A DNA stretch of 64,000 nt from the NCBI GenBank assembly GCA_000328365.1, contig KB294061.1:63497-127496 (forward strand), read 5' to 3'. Made by a program: the position numbers and the translations under genes. How positions within the stretch are numbered: position 1 is the stretch's first letter; each line of letters starts with the position of its first letter. This document shows, one piece after another, positions 31,726-43,722 of the stretch. Source of the stretch: Capitella teleta (Eukaryota > Annelida > Polychaeta > Capitellidae). The notes under the pieces were generated by a model. That model made no database searches and was not told the origin of the DNA. It saw only the letters and a program-made list of their open reading frames with translations.

Positions 31726-34146
31726 AATATTTCTGTTCAATAGAACAAAGCCGTCCATCGCATTTTGAACCTTCCTTACAGAACACACACCTGGTTACTT
31801 GGCCCGCTCCTCGGCACACACCATATATTTCACCAGCTGAAATGTCGATTTTTGGAATTTTTCCAATCTATGGGTACATGTAACAATAGAGTTGTAAATG
31901 TGCTGCATCGATTGTCTGTCAATTTTTTTAAACTCGATCGCCTTATATGAAAGCTAATGTTTTATGCATGAGAGGCAAAGTCCGATCGGCGCCCAAGGAA
32001 AATAAATTATGCGAACTTGAAGTGACATAGCAATGGTTTTAGTTTCGCTTTGCGACGGCGCTAAACGTTAATGCAGCAAGCATTAGCGATTGTAAAAGAA
32101 GTTGAGGTATTGGAAGTGGCACCAAGAAGCATGCTCTTTCACGTCACATTACTGGTATGGCCCATACAGTGGCTCTGGAGTTAGAGAAATTGACCAATCT
32201 TAAATCTGAATCTGGTCATCAACCTGATCAGGCAAATGTCAACACCTCCATATCCATAAAATCCTCAAAATAAATCAATGTGATTTGAATCTACATTTCA
32301 TTCACGACTGATTTGAAATATAATGCAAAGAAAAGTAGCAAACATAAGAGGGGCCTAACTGGTAACTTAGTAATAGTTACTTAATTTTGATTAATTGTGT
32401 TTAGCTGAGCAAATTGCTCATCTATAGCATTTTAGGAGAGCTAAAAATTGCTCACCTGGCCATTTTAAATCGTAAAGACTGCATGTACATGTGCTGCCAT
32501 CATTCATATACGCCGCCATGAAAATCGTATGAAATATATTGTTTACAATAAATGGCAATCGTTGGGAATTGAGATGCAACTCTTTGCATTTGATCATCCA
32601 TGATCTTCCCCTCTAGCATCCCGTCCTCTGCATAATGTCCGTTTCAGTACAGCTATGTGGTTTGTTTTGGGTCAGCTCAATCTTTGAACAATAGTGACAT
32701 CCTCTGTCGTCATTGAATGTTGAATACAATCGGGGTTTGTTTTGACAACAAGTCCTGATAAGAGCATAATTTCTCAAATGTTTGAGTGGCGCTAAATTGA
32801 ATGATATGTCTGGCTGGATAAGAACACATTGATTATTCTCAACTGCAATATTGCATCATTCATTCAGTTATTTGCTCTGCACTAACATGCACTAACATCC
32901 GTCAACATTGACCAAGTGTGGCTCAGAGAAAGAAAATCAACAACAACAAAATACATCATTAGCATTTTGTACATGACACCAGAAATATAGAATACTTTAA
33001 AGCAATTGTTGATCATGAATTGCCTTCCTATAGAGTTTTTATTTTCATTCCCATAGGCTTCATTTCTGAGTCAGTACAAAATACTACCAGTATATACAGT
33101 TTGTCATTCATTTTAATGCTTTTGTGTCTCAACAAAGGAGGTTTCATCAATTTTCTTTGATGTTGATTTCTGATAGCGGCGCATAGCGCAGATATTTTTT
33201 TCTCTCAAGTATACTTATTGATAAATATTAGGCATGTTCACAGTTATAGACCACTATAAAACTAAATTTGTGAAAAATAGATTGCATTGCTTGATCATAT
33301 ATACTATTGGGTAATTAATATAACAAGTTTTATGATCAAAATGCGCACTGGAGATTTGATTCCAAAACTTTCAAACCAAATTGCACGAAATTGTAAATTT
33401 ATTTTATTGAGATAAGAACAAATTAGTACTGTAGTTTCAGATAAACAATTCACAGTGCTGATAAGGCAGATTATACAATTCAAATATGCAATAATATCAA
33501 TTAATGTCTTAAATAATTATACATTGACAATAACAGTAGGTCTGGAATTTATGTTCAACCATATAGTCAGATAGGTTTGGAAGTGATACGATTAGGAGCA
33601 TGTGTATATTATGTGGAAATATCAAGCCTTGTGGAAATTAAAAGGTTACGTCATACTTTAAAACTTTTGACTGTACATCTCTGTAAACATTAATTCATAT
33701 TAAGAATTTACTTATGTAGCAGCACTCAATAAATGTAAGAGACAAAAGTAGACATAAAACCAGCAAAATGCTCTGAAGTTAAAAGATATAGTTCTGTTCA
33801 CTATTTAACAATACCCCATCAATCAGACAGCATGCATGGATCGAATAGTGAATACAACAAAGGTAAATAGAAGATTGATATATGTTTCATGCATACAGGT
33901 AATTTAAAAAGTGTGTGAAACAACAGTGAGGGTTACATTACAGTATCTCTTGTAGTATGAAAATGACAAATTATATTATAAAAAGTAAATTATTATTAAA
34001 AAAAGTACAACACGTATGTCAAAGTTAAAAATGCCACAAGTCAGATTCCCTACTAAAGTGCATTTCATATCTAAAATATCTCTTCATGTAGTTATGGACA
34101 GGAGGGTCTCTGACACCCATGAAAACATAACTCTACTTAGGCACCC
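31726..34146. other. Intergenic, 3' of the TRPV-like gene
   Basis: 2.4 kb of AT-rich sequence with no coding signal I can recognise; the open frame at 31765-31950 has no motif. The part next to 34146 is the 3' UTR of the TRPV-like gene. No clean transposon ends were seen. Confidence 0.3.
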
Positions 34147-36635
34147 TCAATGTTTAAACAATGTTTCTAGCTGCGATGACGATACCTTCTTTTGTTGTCC
34201 GTTTTTTTCTCTGTGTGTTACTGTTACATCCAGCAATGCTCGATTATCCGAGTCCATATGCCAGACACCTTTCTCTGAGAAGCAACACAAGATTTTAATC
34301 CAACACAATCGACGCTCCAACATCAGCATGATGGACAACTGTTGTTGCTTCCAGATGTTACTCCCAGTTAGTCTTACTGTCTCAAAAGAGGTATTCATCA
34401 TTGCAATTAACATATTCATCAGTAAAATAACAGACACGAGTGCATAGAATAACAGCACAGCCTTGATGAGATCTTTAAAATCTGCCTTGTTGATGTTCTT
34501 CTGCGACGAATCTGACTTTGTGATCGTATTTGTCAAGCTGAACATAATTTTCCCTAAACCTGGTCCATTGCCATCACTGTGCATGTAGAAAGCGTTGATT
34601 GAAAATGAGAAAGCAGCCAAGATAATAACATAAATTGCCAGGAAATACATCAAGTCTTGGAAAAAAATCTTCTGAATCATAGTCGAAAAACGGCTTGTCA
34701 CACGACATCCTCGAGTGAAAAACAGAACAAAAATCCAGCCAAAGAGAAGTGAAAGTGCAAGTGCAATCACCTGGCTCGAGATTTCTCGCAAGAACATAAT
34801 GTACCAAACAATAGATGACACAGAGTATGCAAAGCATACACAGCGATAAGGACTGTTTCCTGTGATCGTCCATTCAGACTTAACACGATTTAGGATTTTG
34901 GACATAAAACTCTGATTGCGCATAAAACAAATACTATAAGGATAAGTACCAAATATATCCATTAGCTCAAAAAGTATGTATAAAGTGGGTACAATCAGGA
35001 AACTTGCCATATAGTGATGGAGTTTGGATTCCGAGTCTCCAAAGTGTACGGTACTGTTTTGTGTTTGGTTTTCAAATAATAGAGGCGTGTGAATACAAGT
35101 TTTAAAGGTGGCACTCGTGAAAAGACTCATTTGTACAGCATGAATCAAACACCATGCAATGTAGATCCACCTGTAAACTTTCCATTTCATTTCTACAATT
35201 GATTTGATTGGTTCTGAATCTAAAACATTGTTCTCACTTGTTGCACACTCTGAGAGCTTCCCACTGTCGTGTGCAATCACATGGAGAACTGAAAATTTGT
35301 TGTAGACATATTTACTGTAGGAGGCCACCTCTGTGATGTCATATGTTAACCACGAAATTGAACCAGCTCGAGTTTGTGGAAATTTATAAATGTACTCCAT
35401 GTTCAGAAAATGCATGAGTAAAGGTGAGCTTATCTGAGCAGCAAGGAAAAGTGGGGTGTGTCAGTTGACTGGTTTCTGTACTCCTCATTTGTGTATGTAG
35501 CCATGATGAGGTCATTGTCATTCAGACTAATCAAGTATTGGATGATCTCATAATGGTTATAAAGTAAAGCAACATGCAATATAGTGGCAGATGACTTTGG
35601 CTCTCTCATCATAGCATTGTTAAATGCAATACCATTTACCATGGCCAACTGACAAAGGATCTTTACCACCTCTAAACCATTCAGTTTCACAGCTCTGAAA
35701 ATCATCTCCTTGAATTTGTCAGGATTTTCTGTCAACATGTTATTGTATGTTAGAACCAGCATCTGTACAGCAGGGAGCTCCTGTCCCGGACTAGAGACTT
35801 CAGGTTCTACCATACTAACTTTCCCTCCTTTAAGGTCATTGAAGGATTTTCTCTTCTTAATACCCTTTGCAATTTTCCGTTTATTGTTTTTCTTTTTCTT
35901 CCTAAACTTCTCCGAAACTCCTTGGAAACAAGACGTCATGGTAGTATGCAACATATCATCCTCTGAACTTGAAACAAATGAAACCTCACCATAATCTGAA
36001 TTAAAGACATCTCTTGGAACTTCTGCAAGCTTGACAATTTCTACTTTTTTAGGGACTTTAATTTTAGATTCCTCTTCCTGAACCTTCGGCTCTTCAACAA
36101 CAATTTGTTTCTCATCCTCAATTAGGTGTTCTAGATGGAGTTCCTTTAGCATGTTATCACCAGCCTCAACTGGGAGATCATTCTTTGTCACAGTGATTCT
36201 CTTTTTTTGGGTAACAATTGGTTTCACAGTCAGGGTGGTCTGTGTTAAATTACTTTCACTGGCAAACAAATGACCTTCATTCTTAGCATCTTCTCCCAAC
36301 GTTCCAATCCTTTTAATTCTAGTGATTGTAGTCATCCCGTCATTGTCCTTCTCAACAGAACATCCAGGTGCATTGGTAAGAGATTTTAGGAAGTCATTCA
36401 AGTTAAAGTCTGCTGATTTGAATGCATCTTTCAGTTTGAAAATTTCGCCATCAGTCTCTTGATTGCACATGCTCATAGACATTTTGTTTCCTTCAATTTC
36501 GACTGAGGACTGTTTTCTTCTGATTTCTGGTATGGTGCATCGCACATCATCTTCTATAGGTAAAGCCATGCCTTCCATCTCTACTCCTGTAAAACTCCAG
36601 ATGACCTTGAAAAAAAATAACGAATTACTGGTCAT
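34147..36635 (-). CDS. TRPV-like cation channel, intronless body, one frame break
   Basis: Two long minus-strand frames (36635-35430 and 35415-34147) form one gene: the first reads into STDTP, and PLFLAAQISSPLLMHFLNME continues in the neighbouring frame. One extra base in the G run at 35453-35456 would keep frame, so this is a homopolymer indel, either a sequencing error or a real lesion. The N-terminal ~280 residues are charged and low-complexity with a KKKKNNKRK stretch. About three ankyrin-type repeats follow (LHVALLYNHYEIIQYL, TPLFLAA), fewer than the six of TRPV proteins. Six membrane helices follow, then NMLIAMMNTSFETV (S6) and WKQQQLSIMLMLERRL, as in TRPV. The pore reads LTNTITKSDSS instead of TIGMGD or TIIDGP. 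Possible starts are 36635, or 36578 (MEGMALP) after an acceptor; upstream exons beyond the ATTT repeat are possible. Opens to cations at the plasma membrane by family role; gating is unknown. Confidence 0.85.
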
Positions 36636-36671
36636 TCTTATTTTGGAGTCATTGTCAATATTTTTTATTTA

Positions 36672-36923
<252 letters not shown>

Positions 36924-37250
36924 GCCAAAATTTACTTCAAAAAATAAATTTGGTAAAGAAAAATATTATAATTTATTATATCACTTATTATTTTATATCA
37001 CTTTTTTTAGTATATCACTACATACATATAGTTATGGGATATCTCACATAGCCAATAGGGCAAATTTTGATGAACCCATTATTAATTTCTACGCCAATTT
37101 TCATATCAACGAATCCCTTTTTCTCACAAACTGCTTTCCGTTGGGACAGTATTGCTCATAAAATCCTTTCCATGGGTTGATATTTTGTTGTAATTAATAT
37201 CTCATTGATTAAATGGCCTCGTCTATCAAAATATGGGCCATCGAATTATA

Positions 37251-38699
37251 CAGGGTGATTCAAAAGTATCTTTATAAGTAATGGGGATTTTTCAACCTTG
37301 CATTGTAATGAAAATTCGATTTTCTCTAAACCGCGCAATGCACCCCAATATAATTATTATTTATAGTTACAGTAGTCTCTTATCAAATATATTAGACCTT
37401 TACCGGGTCATTTTAGAACAAATATTCCACAAATGATGCATTAACGATGCCGACTCAAAGCGCGCATTCGTCTTTCTATGCTCAGAGCATCAGAGACCAC
37501 GAACAAACATGCAAATAGCTCAGTCAGTTTAAATGGCAGACTGCAATCCTATGCCGACTGTGGAAGTCGAGATCCCGGCTTTGATACCTGATCGGGCCAC
37601 GAGAGTTATGATTGTGAAATTTAATTGTAATTCGTTATAATTATTACGTTTTGGTGACCCTGCAGTGCTGTCTAACTGCGCAAGAAGGTCGAGCACTGTG
37701 TGCTATATGTACTGTCTATGGCAGTATGCAGAATAAAGAACCCTTGGAATCTATTGATGAGAGTTGTGGAATGCCCCGGTCCTGGGCTTTTGTTCTAGCA
37801 GCCATATCAATTCAAACCTTTTCGGTAATACTATATTACTACTAAATATCCACAAATCTTCCCATGAGAAGAACATTAGCTATGGTAGTTATTTACCACA
37901 GAGGGTCTTCGCATTTCAACGATGTTAATGTTTTAATGTGAACTCTGCATTCTTATAGGACCCTATGGGGTAAAACTATTTGTTTATGTCACAATCTTGC
38001 ATGTGTTATGTAGTAATAATATTTACTATAATGTCACTAATGCTTTGCCATGATATTTTTATCACTATGGAATGATTCTGACTCTCACACAAAATAATTA
38101 ACTTGCATGTACTGTAATTAATTCATGCAACCCTGTAGTCATAGCTGTTTGTGTTACAACGGAAATTAAGATGATAATTGTGTAATTTGTTAACTTATGA
38201 TTCACGTACAAGCAAAACATCAACATATCTCTCCTTCAGATTAATAGCAAATACACATAATTGAATAAAATAGAAAATCAATAATAATACTAATATAGGA
38301 TAAATAGGCATTTCGTGAGCTCCCTCAAAAAGCATTTTGCGATGATGCTTTGTTATTGCAATGTTTATTTGTTAACAATATGACAAATATCTAATGACAT
38401 CTAACTACAATAATGATCATGATTATTTAGTTATTTAACTGATATAAAGTCAGATAAACAACGCTCATCGAGTGAGTTGAATGCACCCGATTGCACAGAT
38501 TATGGTGAATTATCGAATTATTTGAAGAAAAAAAAACTAAATTAAGAGACTAATTGGCTCGAAAAGAGGCTACGGTAACTATAAATGATAATTATATTTC
38601 ATTACATGGCGCGGTTTTATATAAAATAGTCTTTTTGTAACACATTATGTAATGTGGAGAAATTCTCATTACTTGTAAATATATGTTTAAATCACCCTG
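37251..38699. mobile_element. Mariner-type TIR element with long inverted ends
   Basis: Left end CAGGGTGATTCAAAAGTATC and right end (reverse complement) CAGGGTGATTTAAACATATA; the similarity continues inwards for about 130 bp (AAGTAATG, AAACCGCGC, ATTTATAGTTAC). TA is duplicated on both sides (37249-37250, 38700-38701). The 1449-bp element has no transposase frame. An old family 1 SINE (37511-37810) sits inside it. Confidence 0.9.
37511..37810 (+). mobile_element. tRNA-derived SINE, family 1, copy C (old)
   Basis: Recognisable by AATAGCTCAGTCAG, GTTATGATTGTGAAAT, GACCCTGCAGTGCTGTC and AAAGAACCCTTGG in the family order. It is more diverged than the other copies, the B box has decayed and the 3' tail is degraded. 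It lies inside the TIR element 37251-38699. Confidence 0.85.
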
Positions 38700-38701
38700 T
38701 A

Positions 38702-40329
38702 TATTATTAAGCTGTTATTCAGCCTATCAAAAGATCAATCTGTCAGATCAATCAGCATTTCATAACCCAGAATAAAAATGCTCTGGGTTAAAGCTTAATG
38801 CCCATGGAAAGCGTGAAAGTTAAACATACCAGTGTATTGCAAAAGTGTCTCACCTCTTAAAATAGGCTCCTGGTGTATTGTTTAGTGATATAAGAAGATA
38901 ATACCACAATGAGGTATCCAGTCTATCAAAGTCCTAGTAGCTACCAGGAACTGTAAGAATGTGAATTATTCACAACATCTCTGGCGATCATGTGATGCAA
39001 TTAATGTGCCTGCATAATTCAAAGGCATAAGAATCAGCCAGCACATTATTCTGCACACATCCAGCACATTTGCTGGGGCTCAAAATATTTCGACATTGTC
39101 TGTCATATGGGTCATACAAAGGTGCGTCAGTTACATTGATAGTAACAGGTCTAACTTGGCGGCATAATATTCAGCTGGCAGAGCAACAATATAGGCCAAA
39201 TAGGGGATGTGACAAGTTGTATTGACGGTCAGGGTAATTAACTCCTCTCAAAACAAGCAATTTTTTTTTTTGTGAGTGAAGAGGTCAATCAGGAGCATAC
39301 AGTCGAAGCAACAATGTTGAGTTTGGAAATTAGTTCATCTTTCAATGTGTTGTTTTCAGTTGTTCAATGGTAGAGTAGTATATGTATTTTATTTGACTTT
39401 TATCATTTAATGTTTTGGTGGATATTTACTCGTGATTTTTTTTTTTGTCATGTAAAATTTCGTATGTTGACCCGTAAATCACCAGCTATTTTATGTGTCT
39501 TATTCTGATTGGCTGCTATTTCTCACAGTTAATGCCAGTTAACACACATACTTTGTGTCTTAATTGCTGCCGTGATATGAGGCTAGCTGTTATGATTCAA
39601 TGACCCTTGACAAATGCCAACAGTCACATTAACCAAAGGCATAGCTGATACAGGTGTTTGTTTACTATTTTGTAAGGCTCACGCTGTTCTTTATTACAAA
39701 ATGTGACCGAGTTGCATCCTGCATTGATTGGTCAACATGTGGGGTAACCACTCTCTGCATCCTGGAAGCTGTAAGGTGAATCGGCTCGATCAGTTTTCAA
39801 TAACTGGATGATCTTGCACAGGAAAATGTGAATCACATAGCTAGAAGCAAAGTCAGTTGTGGTATCAAAGAAGTCTAGTTTGCAGCATTATGCTCCGATG
39901 ACTTGATGACCTTAATTTCAACAATGACATGTTTCATGCAGCATCCTCCACGATTGGTTAGGAGTATAACCATGCGCTTGTAGCAAGAAGCTTTGATGGA
40001 TATTATTCAAGTGCCCAATTTTCACACAAAGGAAATTCGTTAACAGGATCATCCATCTATCCATTCCTTGTGAACGGAGTTTTAAAGTCATTCCTCACAA
40101 TATGAAAATGTATTATTTTACAGAAATGAATTTTCACAGAATTGAGTGGATGTAAAGCCATAAGAAGTAGACCTAGAGACTCCGAGCTGATCCACATATA
40201 CCGTCGGCCATCATTAATCCAATTTTATTTATCTGACTCCCTTAAGAATAAGTTTAATGCCTCCAAACGTCAACTCATAGACATGGCCATATCCCTGTTT
40301 CCATCTCTTGCATGGGAGAAGCTACTGAT
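38702..40329. other. Intergenic, no gene recognised
   Basis: AT-rich sequence without a coding signal or clear repeat border. The open frame near 40142-40360 shows no motif. Confidence 0.3.
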
Positions 40330-40960
40330 ATTTCGTGCACCATGCCGATCATCTCAGTAACCATGTTGGTGTAGACGCTGATTGTCTTCGTGTCAAGAGA
40401 AGCATCAGGGATATGGTCATGTAGTGTAGCTCGTTATGCATTTTATTTCCGTGTCTTGATTTGGATGTTAAATATCGCTTATTTAAGACGTATTGTATGC
40501 CATTGTATGGCTGCCAACTATGGCGGCTTAATAGTATCAATTTTGAAGCTATATGCACTTGTGTTGGAGGAAGTGTCTCCGACGGCTTTTAAATTTACCT
40601 CGACGCACACATTGCCATCTTCTTAATGTAATATGCCATGATGCACCTTTTAGTGATCAAACATTTAATTGTTTTGTGAAGTTTCTACGCACTATACTTA
40701 AGACCGAAAATTTATGTACACGCACTCGTTTTTATTCAGCGATCAATGGGAGTTCCTCTGACTTGAGTTCTAATATTGTTCATTTATGCACAAAGATTTT
40801 CATACCAAAGCACTGACTCCTCAGTGAGAATTTCTCTTTCCACTCATTTTTTTTCCTATTGATGACGCCACCCAACAAATAGGTGGCTTATTAAAAGATC
40901 TTATCCATCTGTGAGATAACAACGAATTTATCACTAATGGGTGGATGAGAGAGGAGTTCA
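40330..40960 (+). mobile_element. LINE C-terminal fragment, same family group as the 24-29 kb LINE
   Basis: In shifting frames the plus strand encodes LDVKYRLFKTYCMPLYGCQL (about 40460-40525) and WRKCLRRLLNLPRRTHCHLL then ICHDAPFSDQTFNCFVKFLR (40565-40690). The first motif closely matches LDVKYHLFKRHCMSLYGSPL of the large minus-strand LINE, so the two belong to one group. It is 5'-truncated and dead. Confidence 0.75.
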
Positions 40961-41039
40961 ACTCCCTCTTAAATTTATTATGCTGTGACTAAAGTTTTAC
41001 AGTAGAGCTGTTTATCACTTAATGACATGTCAATTTAAG

Positions 41040-41100
41040 TGTCTGTTTGTGTGTTTGTTTTTTTGTTTTTTTGTTTGTTTTTTTTGTTTGTTTTTCTCTC
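41040..41100. repeat. T-rich GTTTG/GTTTTTTT microsatellite
   Basis: An imperfect run of TTTG and TTTTTTG units. Simple sequence only. Confidence 0.8.
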
Positions 41101-41354
41101 GTTCTTCCTTATATGAATATTTTGTGTGTTAATTGAGCTCCGGCTAATTGTGTGATATCTTTGGATATACTTCATTGGATAATATGAACGCTGCATATTA
41201 TTCAAACGTCTGGTTAATTCTATATTCCGAATACAGACAGTAACAATAATAGAATATAGGTCACATTATCATGGGTAAAGGATGTGGCAGACTGTTTTGA
41301 TAGCATGGGATATTGGTTTGTGGGGATTATGATTGCATGGCGTGACTGTTTGAT

Positions 41355-42529
41355 CAGGGGTCGGCAACTGGCGGCCCACGAACAGGATCCGGCTTGCGAG
41401 GGCTCTGGGTCCGGCCCGCGGTCCTTCTTTGAGTTTCAATGAAGAAGACTCACAATTTAGCTCTCTACGAAGACTGTACCAAAATGCCCTGATGGGTAGT
41501 GTTATATATCACTGACTTACAACAAAACCCATTTAATACCTAAAGTCATCTTGAAGGCTGTTTCATATTAATTATATTACAATAATATTAGCAACAGGTT
41601 ATCTTGTTTGCTGGAGTGCGACAAATTTGAGTGGGTCATTGCAGTTATTCATTTGTGGCGTAGAAACACATGGCCTGAGTCAAGGAAACTTTATCAGCGG
41701 TGATTGCACCTATATGTACTGTTTGTTCAACTGAATGTTGCACTTTTTGACTGGCGCCTGTATCATCCGATCGGATTGGGTGGAGCCATAAAACCCCATC
41801 ACTCACTCATTTGAACGTTTTGATATGTAATGAATTCCACAAAAATGTGACAAGATGTTACCAAGGCTGATATCCTTGCTTACAAGGATAATAATGGTTA
41901 ACTGGCTCCATTGACGCACCCGCCACATTGCAAGGGTTCTGACTCTTGAAGACGCATCACTATAATTTATTATGACTATACATGTAATTCTAGTTTCAAA
42001 AGGAGCTAAAACCAAAATGTATTGAGTATAACCATCATGCTCTTTTGTATTTCTGGCGTCCATATTTATAGTTTCCCTGCCGGGAAGCTGCCAGTGATTG
42101 TTATTGCCAGAAGAAGCGTCACCCATGAAATATTTACAAATACCAATTGTATGCATTAAATGTCTTGGGAAAACAAAACGTGTCTTCATTGTTTGTGAGG
42201 TATTGGTATTTTTCATAAGTAAGGGAAATTCCTGTCAAACTGCCCAGATTTTGGACTTTGGTGCTTGTTTTCAGAAACAAAAAACCAGGGGAGCATGTTC
42301 CCTGACCCCCTGGTGGTGTTTCTCATGGGCACGCTTCTGTGCCTTTGGCATAGCTTCCCTATATTTTTCTTGTCCTCAACCTTTTAGAAAAAGCCTTCCC
42401 TGTGAAAACACTAGAATAAATACTGTGCAGTTAATTAATTAGCATTATAGTTTATTATCTGGTCTGGCCTCGTGCCGTGTAGCTTTTTCCTCATCCGGCC
42501 CTCCGCCTAATCTGAGATGCCGACCATTG
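41355..42529. mobile_element. Probable non-autonomous hAT element
   Basis: The left end CAGGGGTCGGCAACTGGCGG and the reverse complement of the right end CAATGGTCGGCATCTCAGAT share the GGTCGGCA core typical of hAT termini, with GGCCCG/GGGCCGG just inside both. The flanking octamers TGTTTGAT and GTTTTAAT agree at five of eight places, a decayed 8-bp target duplication at best. The 1.17 kb between shows no transposase and contains a 3' fragment of the family 1 SINE (about 41754-41808). Confidence 0.65.
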
Positions 42530-43179
42530 GTTTTAATAGAATTTGCTGCATCATTTTATTTATTTTAGTCATTTGCCCGATGATCTCTCAAAGGAAAGTT
42601 TTTCCAATTTCATTCCAATAACATTAAAATTGGTTCATGATTATTGTTTTGAAAACAAAAGGCTGGCTTCAAAGTGTCTTGACAGCCTCACATATCAGGC
42701 GCCACAATTTACAACTAACAAGTCACACCACCGATGGTTTTGTCAACCAAACTGAAGAAGTCACATTGTAAATAATAAACATGTATTTTAAGGCTGTAAA
42801 AGAAACAGTTGATCAGTTAGTAGTCCTTCTTGACATTGTCTACTCTGGCTAGATTCGACATTGTCCATCATCAAGCCTATTGAATTCTTTATTGGGTACT
42901 TTATCTACTTCTACAATAAAGTCATGCGGTCACATTCGCGGCTGCATTTATGCGTGTCTGAAACACACAAATTCAAGTGGATTGGTGTGGGAAATTCTTT
43001 GCAGGGGGGGGGGGTGGGGGTGAGCAACGTGTTCTGGCAATGCTCCAACCCAGTTGCCGTATAAACCCACATTATCAATTGCAATCTCAATGGAAGATTC
43101 CGATGAAAATATGGCCTGAATGTATGAACCACAAACCTATGTGACGTCACACAGCTTTGAATTTTTGTTTGGCCATTGT
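42530..43179. other. Intergenic with a G tract
   Basis: No gene is recognised. A G-rich run at 43004-43022 (GGGGGGGGGGTGGGGG) could form a quadruplex on the plus strand. Confidence 0.35.
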
Positions 43180-43722
43180 TGAAAGAGAATGGACTGCTGG
43201 GGGATCCACAGACTTTGTTGTTACCTCAATGCTGGCCGTTTCTCACGACATACCAAACTCAACCACCCAATCAAGAAGAGCTTGCATACGGCAAGCATCC
43301 TGAGCATGTTGGAGTTCAACGGCCTATCCAGAACAGATGGCAAGCGACCAGATGGTCTAACCGCATGTCCCTGGTCCCATAACAAAAATCTAATTTGGTT
43401 GTGACCATTACCGACACTCTATTCCAGTCCACAGTGATGAACAGAGATACCACTGTTGGCTATGCAGCAAGAACAGCCAAGCAATGGCAACTGATCAAAC
43501 CCTGCAACCTGTCAGCATATTACTAAATTCAATCTTTGACTTTTGACACTTTCGGATCATGGGAACCATCGTCAACAAAATTTATTAACAAGCTGAAAAC
43601 GAAAATAGAACTGGTGACAGAAGACGAACGAGAAGGCCACTACCTCAGCCAGAAAATAGTTCTCGCCATTAATAGTCGAAATTCTTCATCAATTCTATAC
43701 TCATTAAAATGTCATCCATAAT
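43180..43722 (+). mobile_element. LINE 3' fragment
   Basis: The frames encode DCWGIHRLCCYLNAGRFSRH, IKKSLHTASILSMLEFNGLS, RTDGKRPDGLTACPWS and later TFGSWEPSSTKFINKL and YLSQKIVLAINSRNSSSILY. This is the conserved tail block after the reverse transcriptase in several invertebrate LINEs (R.DGKRPDG...PW pattern). One or more frame changes and a stop near 43525 split it. Confidence 0.65.
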
